DNA of 23,288 nt from NCBI GenBank assembly GCA_030837935.1, contig JAUQXU010000467.1, positions 1-23,288 on the forward strand, written 5' to 3'. How positions within the stretch are numbered: the stretch's first letter is position 1; every line of letters begins with the position of its first letter. The stretch comes from Candidatus Brocadia sp. (GTDB lineage Bacteria > Planctomycetota > Brocadiia > Brocadiales > Brocadiaceae). The notes under the pieces are model-generated. The model was not told the DNA's origin. It worked only from the letters and a program-made list of their open reading frames with translations, and made no database searches. Both the position numbers and the translations under genes were made by a program. Positions 1 to 6,293 of this stretch are shown in pieces.

Positions 1-21
1 CCCTTTCACACAAGAATCCCT

Positions 22-812
22 TTGTTTTCGCCATATTTTACCCTATCTCTCGGTATTATTCAACGCTCTTCATTACCTATTTCCACCTGCTTTGCCTTAT
101 TCCACTTGGCTTTGGGGTGTTTCCGTTCAAACACTAATTACGATGTCTTGGAGTTGCCCACTCTGGTGGCGCAAATTGTGGACTACCTGCAGCCGAAACT
201 CTATCCATATGAAGCAGCTATATACTGGCACATGTTTCGTCACTCCGTTGTCGCTCATGGAACCCAACGGGTCAGAGTTAGCGTCCGTGGTCTTGGCTCT
301 GGGGTTGTTACATCCAGTAGCGGGCAATCAGAGAGGCTCTCTTATGGGGCTGTACAGGATTCGCTACGGGGTCTCGAGGAGAAGAATGTAATCAGGAAAG
401 ACGGAGACACGAACAGGGAGGGAACACCCACCTTGTGCTCTTGCCTGAGGAAATCCCTTGGTGCTTGGAACTCATGAAACAGGCGCAGGCTGAACAGCAA
501 GTTCCAAAACCAGTAGATGAAACACGTGAAGTCGATTTCTACAACATTGCTGAGAACCGACTGAAGGTTTTTGAGCGAGATGGGTACAAGTGCAAATACT
601 GCGCAAAGCAACTTACAAGGTTTAGTGCAACCCTTGACCATATACAACCGGTATCCAAGGGCGGAACAAACACAATGGATAATCTTGTTACGGCTTGTCT
701 GCATTGCAACTCAAGCAGAGGCAGTCGACCAGTAATGGATGCAATTAAGAAAAACAATGCCGAACAAACAGCGGCATCGGACGCGAATAAGCCGGTAAGC
801 AATTTTTTGTAA
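22..812 (+). pseudogene. Frameshifted winged-helix/HNH endonuclease
   Basis: Two overlapping reading frames together resemble one HNH-family protein. Frame 1 (22 to about 429) carries a helix-rich N-terminal part starting near LELPTLVAQIVDYLQ (about 148-195). It includes a wing/helix segment around LSYGAVQDSLRGLEEKNVIRK and ends at NREGTP. The continuation (LVLLPEEIPWCLELMKQ) lies in frame 3, which runs to 812 and holds the HNH domain. There, two CxxC pairs (CKYC and CLHC) flank DHIQPVSKGG and DNLVTAC, giving the usual DH, N and Zn-binding cysteines. One extra base in the CCC run at 427-429 would restore a continuous protein. The true start is unclear: residues before about nt 130 do not look like coding sequence, and TTG 112 is one candidate. 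The downstream half could be translated from GTG 435 as a 125-residue HNH protein. A sequencing indel is the main alternative to real decay. Confidence 0.72.
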
Positions 813-841
813 CCGAAGATGGGAAAAAATCCCTATAAACC

Positions 842-990
842 ATGGTGACGCCTGACAAAGCCCTATCTATTATTCCCCAAGGACTGAGAACGCCGCTGTT
901 TGAGGAGTTCAGTGGAATCTCAACAACTTCATGGAACACCGCTGGACTGCTTCAGAACTCTCAGGCGGGCGTTTTTGTGAAATCGTCTAA
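842..990 (+). pseudogene. Truncated, frameshifted remnant of a conserved hypothetical gene
   Basis: ATG 842 opens a reading frame beginning MVTPDKALSIIPQGLRTPLFEEF, which reads like a natural N terminus. After nt 910 that frame becomes nonsense-like. The -1 frame continues with NLNNFMEHRWTASELSGGRFCEIV and then meets TAA at 988-990. From memory, proteins of the type IIPxGLRxPLxxEF...NFMERRW..SELSGGRFCEIVYTIL exist and are much longer, at well over 100 residues. I cannot name their function. The piece lies 29 bases after the HNH stop on the same strand, so the two probably formed one module. Because both a frameshift and a stop with loss of the C terminus are present, real decay is more likely here than a single sequencing error. 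Confidence 0.55.
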
Positions 991-1185
991 GGGAAGCTTG
1001 GGGTCACACCTTCGTTATTCAATTACACGGCATACGAAATAGCCACGACGTATTCGATGGTATAATCATTAAGGATTGGAGTATGAATGTGCTTTTTTCA
1101 TAATACAGCAGCGGGAAATCAAGGATGCCTGACGTTTTTCAATGGTGAAGACCGGCGAAAAAGCATTATTGTTGAATTAAAAAGA
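991..1185. other. Intergenic stretch, no gene recognised
   Basis: Between the broken gene ending at 990 and the terminator at 1186 I see only short open frames without start signals or recognisable motifs. It may be further debris of the decayed plus-strand genes. Confidence 0.5.
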
Positions 1186-1222
1186 AAAAAGGCTTAATCC
1201 GTTTTCTGGATTAAGCCTTTTT
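1186..1222. terminator. Bidirectional intrinsic terminator
   Basis: A perfect 15-bp inverted repeat: left arm 1186-1200 (AAAAAGGCTTAATCC), right arm 1208-1222, with a 7-base loop. Runs of A on the left and T on the right give a U-tract in both directions. It lies 34 bases beyond the stop of the HAO-like gene on the minus strand, and also closes the decayed plus-strand genes. Confidence 0.9.
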
Positions 1223-1255
1223 GTTGATTTTCTAAAAACGTGTTCTCTTAAAAAC

Positions 1256-2905
1256 TTATTCAACCAGGCAATTTTCACCTTCATGCTTACATGCAGATTT
1301 ATCTACATCGCCTGGCTTTCTCTTCCAACCCAGGAGCAAATCAGTATATTCGCCATGTTTCCAGAAATCATACGCCTTGTGCTGAATACCTGCCTGATTC
1401 TCCAGCGCCTTAATCCTCCTCAACCGGCTGGCCTCGCCCTTAATCTGGCCAAGCCAACGATCCTGCAGGAAGGCACCTTTCCCGTAGGTAGCACCGTACA
1501 TAGCCCCGTGAGCCATGGCCTTGTATACGGCATTGGTTATATATACCAGCATCTCAAAGGATGTACGTTCTATGTCGGAGACGTTGTACATCCTCCCCTC
1601 ACCACCCAAAAGACTAAAAGTATAGTGCCCTGCATAGTCAGGAGCCAAATCGTTCGGCATAGGATCCAGCATGCCATCGTTATAAAGATCGACCACAATC
1701 TTCATAGCTTCACGCCACTTGGTAAAGCTGACCTTTACGGCCTCGTCCATAGCTTCAAACTGGTCTGCTGCAAATCTGGGAGAATGACAACCCTTGCAGG
1801 TATTAATCCAATTCTGTCTGGCCTCCTTAAATTTTGGCGCCCCCCGGTCTACAAGCGATGTGCCCATATGGCTGTTGATCGTCGACGCCTTTTGAGCATT
1901 ATGTTCACCATCTTTCATATGACAATATGCACCCGTGGGAGTTTTATACTTAGCCGGTTTCATGGGTTTTGTCCAATCCCACGTATGCTGCTCTGATTCA
2001 TAAATCATTCCGTGGTAGGATTCCTTATACATCTCATATTCATAGTGATCAAGCCCTGTATGGCAGATACCGCAGTTGTTTGGCTTCCTCGCCTCTGCCA
2101 AGGAAAAGTCGTGTCTTGTATGACACCCATCGCACCTGTTCTCAGCTATGCCATGACATGTAGCACAGGCAGTCACCTCCGCTGCCGGCTTTGCTATCTG
2201 CCATGGAGTTTCCACTACGCTTACATGGAATGCATGCGTGTGTGAACCGATCTTGCCTGCACGATGACCCGCCTTCTGTTCCGGATGACATTCACCGCAA
2301 TGCTTCCAGGAAGGCATATACAGTTGCAGATGATTATTCCCGTGACACTTGTCACACCCGACAACACCTTTTTCGGTAGATGCGTGTTTGCTCTTTTTCC
2401 ACTGTGCAACGATACCTGGCGTCTGTACCGTATGGCACATGACACACTCTTCATGCTTAAACTCACCAGAAACATTCATATTTGGTGTATAATAATGATC
2501 TGGGTCATACCATCTGATAAGGGGCAAAAATCCAAATAGTTTTCCAAATTTACCCTCACCCGGAAGCATATTTTCTGGTTCTGTGTAAGTTGCCGTTAAA
2601 CCGCCGTGGTATAAGTCGCCTGAATTGTCGGCACCCATCTTTTCCCCTGTTATTTCCGAAATAATCTGTTGAATCGTCCTCTTATCTTTTGGATGGGACG
2701 TCATTTCTTCCGTTTTTACCGGACAAGGGGCTTTCGCTTCCTTTTGTACTTCAGGAGCAGAAACCACGGCCTTCGGCTTTTCTTCCACCGGTTTGACAGC
2801 AACAACTTCGGCCTTTTTAATGCTCGCCTGTTCGCAACCAAGCTGGATACATACAAACAGGGCGAACGCACTCATAGAAATCGCTAATTTTATCCCCTTG
2901 ATCAT
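1256..2905 (-). CDS. HAO-like octaheme c-type cytochrome, haem-7 motif degenerate
   Basis: A 549-residue member of the hydroxylamine oxidoreductase family. Relatives oxidise hydroxylamine or hydrazine, or reduce nitrite, on a special catalytic haem in the periplasm or anammoxosome. CxxCH motifs begin at residues 154, 184, 203, 247, 258, 278 and 370. The expected motif between the last two reads GAYCH (325-329), so the first cysteine is Gly. The fourth motif (CATCHG), which carries the catalytic P460-type haem in HAO, is intact, and RCDGCHTRHDF after it is typical of the family. The N terminus has a hydrophobic stretch (about 5-23) ending QLGC at Cys24. This is lipobox-like but with Gln at -3. 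A Lys/Glu/Pro/Val-rich linker to about residue 65 follows. Tyrosines at 470 and 474 lie in the region where HAO carries its haem cross-linking Tyr, but equivalence needs an alignment. Reaction direction and substrate cannot be assigned. The SD (GAGGAG) lies 8 bases before the ATG. Confidence 0.92.
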   Translation of the reverse strand: MIKGIKLAISMSAFALFVCIQLGCEQASIKKAEVVAVKPVEEKPKAVVSAPEVQKEAKAPCPVKTEEMTSHPKDKRTIQQIISEITGEKMGADNSGDLYHGGLTATYTEPENMLPGEGKFGKLFGFLPLIRWYDPDHYYTPNMNVSGEFKHEECVMCHTVQTPGIVAQWKKSKHASTEKGVVGCDKCHGNNHLQLYMPSWKHCGECHPEQKAGHRAGKIGSHTHAFHVSVVETPWQIAKPAAEVTACATCHGIAENRCDGCHTRHDFSLAEARKPNNCGICHTGLDHYEYEMYKESYHGMIYESEQHTWDWTKPMKPAKYKTPTGAYCHMKDGEHNAQKASTINSHMGTSLVDRGAPKFKEARQNWINTCKGCHSPRFAADQFEAMDEAVKVSFTKWREAMKIVVDLYNDGMLDPMPNDLAPDYAGHYTFSLLGGEGRMYNVSDIERTSFEMLVYITNAVYKAMAHGAMYGATYGKGAFLQDRWLGQIKGEASRLRRIKALENQAGIQHKAYDFWKHGEYTDLLLGWKRKPGDVDKSACKHEGENCLVE

Positions 2906-2961
2906 ATCCTTCTCTCCTCTTCTTCAACCATGTTCGATCAAAATAAATAATACATTCAAAA

Positions 2962-2985
2962 CCAATGCAGAATATTCCGCATTGG
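2962..2985. repeat. 24-bp near-perfect palindrome between DUF2249 and HAO-like genes
   Basis: On the minus strand this reads CCAATGC-GGAATATTCT-GCATTGG, with 11 of 12 positions pairing plus one G-T. It starts 5 bases after the DUF2249 stop and is followed on the minus strand by TTTT. It could be a weak terminator or attenuator separating the HAO-like gene from the genes upstream, or a dyad operator for the HAO-like gene. The U-tract is too short to decide. Confidence 0.6.
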
Positions 2986-2989
2986 CTCG

Positions 2990-3226
2990 TTATTTTTTTG
3001 TTATTTCTACCTTCCAAATTTCCGGCCCTTGTTCAACGTATTTCCAGTCCAATTGCCCACTCCGTTCTGCATCTAATTGGTACTTTAAGGGTTTAGGATC
3101 ATGGTCATTTATCAAGACCATCATATCTCCTTTTTTCAGGCCATCAAACGTATTAAATATCTTTGGATGCCTTTCTCTGGGCATAATGCTTCTAACATCT
3201 AGTATAACAGGCGGTATCTTACCCAT
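2990..3226 (-). CDS. DUF2249 (TusA-like fold) protein
   Basis: A short protein with the DUF2249 signature: ILDVR, PRERHPKIFNTFDGLKKGD, then NDHDPKPLKYQL and a closing QGPEIWKVEI. Family members adopt a TusA/SirA-like fold and often occur beside nitric-oxide or denitrification genes; their biochemical role is not settled. The frame also has an ATG at 3241. The internal ATG at 3226 is the better start because GGAG lies 5 bases upstream of it, within the longer frame, and MGKIPPVILDVR matches the usual beginning of the family. The protein is about 78 residues, with no signal peptide, so probably cytoplasmic. It lies 84 bases upstream of the HAO-like gene in the same direction. Confidence 0.85.
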   Translation of the reverse strand: MGKIPPVILDVRSIMPRERHPKIFNTFDGLKKGDMMVLINDHDPKPLKYQLDAERSGQLDWKYVEQGPEIWKVEITKK

Positions 3227-3265
3227 GCTTACTCCTTCCATTTGAAATTTTCAATATCTGAAGAC

Positions 3266-3336
3266 AAAGGCCACAGAGAAATTATAGAAATCTTTTACGT
3301 AAACAAAAAACTTTTAAGTATTTCTCTACGGCCTTT
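3266..3336. repeat. Imperfect long inverted repeat in the cupin-DUF2249 gap
   Basis: The left arm 3266-3282 (AAAGGCC, AC, AGAGAAAT) pairs with the right arm 3320-3336 (ATTTCTCT, AC, GGCCTTT). This gives 15 base pairs with a 2-by-2 internal mismatch around a 37-base AT-rich loop. It fills most of the 132-base space between the cupin and DUF2249 genes. It lacks a classical U-tract, so it may be an mRNA-processing hairpin or a small repeat-family element. Confidence 0.55.
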
Positions 3337-3358
3337 AGATTCGCCTTCCCCGTTCGTT

Positions 3359-3661
3359 TTACCCCACGCTGATGGCTAAAACAACCATCCTTTCCACGCA
3401 TTTCATCCCCCTGGACGAACCCTCCGGGGCAATAATGATTGTATCCTCTTCCATATCAATCTTTTGATTGTCGAGCATAAAGATTCCTTTTCCTTCTTTC
3501 ACATAAAATATACCAATGCTATGCCCGCCATGGGAAGGAATTTCCTGCCCCGGTTCCAAACAAATAAGAGGCATCTTCACCTTTGGTGAAGCGTAAAGAA
3601 TGTTTGGAACAAACTGTTCTTTATTGAATTTTATCTTTTCTTTTAAATGTATCGGTTCCAA
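3359..3661 (-). CDS. Small single-domain cupin-like protein
   Basis: A 100-residue protein with a cupin core: LEPGQEIPSHGGHSIGIFYV (36-54), the turn VKEGKG, and the second motif region IIIAPEGSSRG (76-85). Canonical cupins bind metal through HxH...E in motif 1 and H in motif 2. Here motif 1 has HGGH (44-47), the expected Glu position is Gly50, and the motif-2 His position is Arg84. Metal binding is therefore doubtful and a sensory or ligand-binding role is possible; the exact function is unknown. The start is TTG 3661, two bases after the DUF1858 stop, with AGGAGG 13 bases upstream inside the DUF1858 gene. This suggests translational coupling. No signal peptide. Confidence 0.8.
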   Translation of the reverse strand: MEPIHLKEKIKFNKEQFVPNILYASPKVKMPLICLEPGQEIPSHGGHSIGIFYVKEGKGIFMLDNQKIDMEEDTIIIAPEGSSRGMKCVERMVVLAISVG

Positions 3662-3663
3662 AT

Positions 3664-3891
3664 TTATTTCTTAACCTCCTCTTGTTTCGCTGATTCATTT
3701 AATTCTTTTACAAATTTATCAACATCGGTATTATGCATCATACAAGCAAGGTTTATATCCTCAGTACCAAAGGAAGGACAATCGAAACACCCTTTGCCAA
3801 AATACTTTGTGAAAACCGCTTTTGTTGCGGGATACTTCTTTGTTACTTCTCCCGTGCTCATTTTCTTTGTGATGAGAATTTCGCTGCCCAT
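3664..3891 (-). CDS. DUF1858 protein (hybrid-cluster-associated disulfide redox domain)
   Basis: A 75-residue protein matching the DUF1858/ScdA-N type domain. MSTGEVTKKYP is the usual N-terminal helix motif, GCFDCPSF (34-41) supplies a CxxC pair (Cys35, Cys38), and INLACMMHNTD supplies Cys50 and His53. Such domains occur alone or fused to hemerythrin-like, hybrid-cluster or nitric-oxide-related proteins and are thought to be redox or cluster sensing/repair modules; no precise reaction is known. Start ATG 3891 has AGGAGG 7 bases upstream. It is the first of three small genes leading to the HAO-like gene, and 126 bases downstream of the radical SAM stop. I saw neither a terminator nor a convincing promoter in that gap. 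Confidence 0.85.
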   Translation of the reverse strand: MGSEILITKKMSTGEVTKKYPATKAVFTKYFGKGCFDCPSFGTEDINLACMMHNTDVDKFVKELNESAKQEEVKK

Positions 3892-4017
3892 ATTTTCTCC
3901 TCCTATAACGATAAAGGGACGCTGAAATAATAAAAATACTTATGGAGCGCTATGTACCTTTTATGGTCAGTAGCCCTGATACTTCTCATGATATTTTAAG
4001 CATTCCCACTCACAGAA

Positions 4018-5259
4018 CTAGCTTACCCCCGCAAGGGTGGTTTCCTGATCTACAAGTTCAATAGGTGAAATGTCTTCTATCCTTACAGGGAGCCGAACGT
4101 TTTTCGGGAGTGGATCAATATACTTTTTCCGGTATGCCTTGCTCTGCATACGGCACGTAGGATATCTCTTACTAAAATCTGGATGCGTCACCATCTTCTT
4201 CCATATTTCCTGGATGGGCATCTCGCGTACATTCCCAAAGTTGATTGGGTTAAAATCACAAGGATTAATATCACCGTACGCAGTCATATAGAATTGAGAC
4301 TGAGCGCCATAACAACCCACCCCCCTCGGCGAATTGATAATTGACATACAGTTTATTCCCATAGGATGGTCCATCTCATGGTACTTCTTCGTTAGGGCAA
4401 TCAATTGTTTCCGATCTTCCGCTGTTAATATTTTTGATGTATCTTTTAAGAATCGCCCAGATGGTATGCAATCAAAGATCGTTACCTCTGAAAACCCTTG
4501 TTCTTGGGCAATCTTCAAGAGCTTTTCAACCTTTCCCGTCTTGATACTTTCACTGGTTGCATACGTAGAAATTCCCGTCAGAATGCCGGCCTTTCGGCAA
4601 CGTTCAGCTCCTTCAAACGCCTTTTGATAGCACCCTGGCACAGCCCTAAACTCGTTGTGCAGTTCTGGTTCACTGCTATCTATAGAGATATTTAAGGAAA
4701 ACAATCCTGCCTTTGCGAGCTTTCTGACGTTTTCTTCTGTAAGAAGCAATCCATTGGTAAATATCATGGGGATCGCCTTGGTTTTATCCACGTACTGAAT
4801 GAGATCGCAAAGCTCTTCCCGAAGCAGTGGTTCTCCTCCTACATAAATGATTAGACTTGCGCCAAGATCTAGAGCCCCATCTACCACTGTCTTGATTTCC
4901 TCTACCGTAAGCTCTTTTTTGGCAGGATCTATAAATGGGTCAGCGCTACAATGGATACACTGACACTGGCATTTATGCGTGATGGCTAAATTAGCTGTAA
5001 CAGGAAATGCCATCTTATACAGCATCATCCGCAGCTTTCTTTCCAGGAATCTCATACCCGCCTGGCTGGGAAATGGCGGATTGTAAAGGTTGTAAACGTG
5101 CATACCGTTAACTTTAGCAATCACCTTCAAAGCATTAATCTTCTCAAAAAACTGATCCACGTAAGATTGCAACATCTTGCCCAATACTCCTCCGGCATTT
5201 CCTACAACCTTACCTCCAACGATCTCGGCATTGATATGTAAAAAATCAAATGATGTCAT
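4018..5259 (-). CDS. Radical SAM/SPASM-domain enzyme
   Basis: A 413-residue protein. The [4Fe-4S] SAM-binding motif CxxxCxxC is at Cys97, Cys101 and Cys104 (HKCQCQCIHC), followed by the SAM-contacting GGEP at 141-144 and a TIM-barrel core to about residue 300. The C-terminal SPASM/twitch region has Cys316 (GCYGAQ), GDINPC with Cys334, FGNVRE, and Cys369, the usual layout for auxiliary clusters. About 90 N-terminal residues precede the core. It is the last gene of the prs-to-lpx run, starting 3 bases after the Gfo/Idh stop, with SD GGAGG 7 bases before ATG. Substrate unknown. Context suggests a sugar, lipid or envelope precursor, but SPASM enzymes also modify peptides and cofactors. It is not the radical SAM partner of the Memo/AMMECR1 family as far as I can judge. 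Confidence 0.88.
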   Translation of the reverse strand: MTSFDFLHINAEIVGGKVVGNAGGVLGKMLQSYVDQFFEKINALKVIAKVNGMHVYNLYNPPFPSQAGMRFLERKLRMMLYKMAFPVTANLAITHKCQCQCIHCSADPFIDPAKKELTVEEIKTVVDGALDLGASLIIYVGGEPLLREELCDLIQYVDKTKAIPMIFTNGLLLTEENVRKLAKAGLFSLNISIDSSEPELHNEFRAVPGCYQKAFEGAERCRKAGILTGISTYATSESIKTGKVEKLLKIAQEQGFSEVTIFDCIPSGRFLKDTSKILTAEDRKQLIALTKKYHEMDHPMGINCMSIINSPRGVGCYGAQSQFYMTAYGDINPCDFNPINFGNVREMPIQEIWKKMVTHPDFSKRYPTCRMQSKAYRKKYIDPLPKNVRLPVRIEDISPIELVDQETTLAGVS

Positions 5260-5262
5260 ATT

Positions 5263-6291
5263 CTATCCTCCATACCCAGTATTGTGGGCAAATTTGAGAT
5301 TTTTTTCTATCTCGTATAAAATATCATTTGCAACCTCAATAGCCTTTAAGCCTTCTTCACCTGAAACAACAGGGTTTTTGTGCTTCACAATACAATCCAC
5401 AAAAGATTCAAGTTCCTTTTTAAGTGGCTCACAATTGTCCATCGTTATATGCTCTACCTTTAACAGATCACCAAATACATAACTTTTCAAATCTGCAATT
5501 GTCGAAACATCCATCTCAGTAATATTTAATGCCTTCAATGTCAAGCTTGGTGATTTCTTATATATTAATGCATCCCTTTTCTGATAATCAATAGAAATAT
5601 ATGAGTCCTCGGAAAACAACCTCATCTTGCGCATCGACGTAATTGATACACGGCTTGCAGTCAAATTTGCCACACAGCCGTTCTGGAATTGAATACGGAC
5701 ATTCGCAATATCCTCTTTATCAGAAATAACGTTGACTCCCACGGCGTCGAATTTCTTTACCTTAGAACCCGTTATATGCAGAATAATATCAATATCATGG
5801 ATCATCAAATCCAGCACTACTCCAATATCCGCAGAGCGAAAGGTAAACGGACTTAATCGATGACATTCTATAAACCTGGGATTGATTGAAAGTTTTTTAA
5901 TTGCATCTATTGCAGGATTAAAACGCTCAATGTACCCCGCCTGAAGTACCGCCTTTTTTGTCTTGCTAATATCTATTAATTCTCTCGCCTCTGACACCGT
6001 CCCGGTCATGGGTTTTTCGATCATGACGTGGACTCCACACTGAAGGAATTCCTTGGCTATAAGGTAATGTGATTTTGTAGGTACCGCAATGCTTACCGCT
6101 TCAACCTTGTCAATCACCTCCTTATAATTTGAGAAACATTGCGTGTTGTATTGTTGAGAGATCTTTTCTGCCTGTTGACGCTGTATGTCAACTACCCCAA
6201 CCAACTCTACTCCGGGCAACTCTGCATAGACCCTTGCGTGCTCCTTCCCCAGATGGCCAACACCAATTACAGCAACCTTTAAGTTAGACAT
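5263..6291 (-). CDS. Gfo/Idh/MocA-family sugar-nucleotide oxidoreductase
   Basis: A 342-residue NAD(P)-dependent dehydrogenase. The N-terminal Rossmann fold starts with VIGVGHLG (Gly10, Gly12, Gly15). The family motif EKP is at 92-94, with Lys93 the likely catalytic lysine, and DLMIHDID (161-168) gives the active-site Asp/His. The C-terminal half is the alpha/beta substrate domain. It begins 2 bases after the lpxA stop and ends 3 bases before the radical SAM gene, so it belongs to the lipid A operon. Family members beside lpxA include GnnA, which oxidises the 3-OH of UDP-GlcNAc so that an aminotransferase (GnnB) can make UDP-GlcNAc3N. Similar genes also sit in Geobacter-type lpx clusters. That role is plausible, but no GnnB-like aminotransferase is in the window. 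Confidence 0.85.
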   Translation of the reverse strand: MSNLKVAVIGVGHLGKEHARVYAELPGVELVGVVDIQRQQAEKISQQYNTQCFSNYKEVIDKVEAVSIAVPTKSHYLIAKEFLQCGVHVMIEKPMTGTVSEARELIDISKTKKAVLQAGYIERFNPAIDAIKKLSINPRFIECHRLSPFTFRSADIGVVLDLMIHDIDIILHITGSKVKKFDAVGVNVISDKEDIANVRIQFQNGCVANLTASRVSITSMRKMRLFSEDSYISIDYQKRDALIYKKSPSLTLKALNITEMDVSTIADLKSYVFGDLLKVEHITMDNCEPLKKELESFVDCIVKHKNPVVSGEEGLKAIEVANDILYEIEKNLKFAHNTGYGG

Positions 6292-6293
6292 GT

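Noticed and set aside
427..435. Programmed -1 ribosomal frameshift in the HNH gene
   Set aside because: No classical X-XXY-YYZ slippery heptamer and no obvious downstream stimulator; a simple one-base deletion or sequencing error explains it better.
342..704. Minus-strand frame of 120 residues across the HNH region
   Set aside because: It lies antisense to the HNH motifs and has no SD or family resemblance.
1283..1996. A 237-residue plus-strand open frame opposite the HAO-like gene
   Set aside because: It is antisense to a gene with seven clear haem motifs, has no recognisable domain, and its composition reads as a shadow frame.
4018..5259. Radical SAM gene as the missing AmrS partner of the Memo/AMMECR1 proteins
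   Set aside because: It has a C-terminal SPASM-type cysteine set, lies 13 kb away in the lpx run and is on the opposite strand, so nothing ties it to that system.
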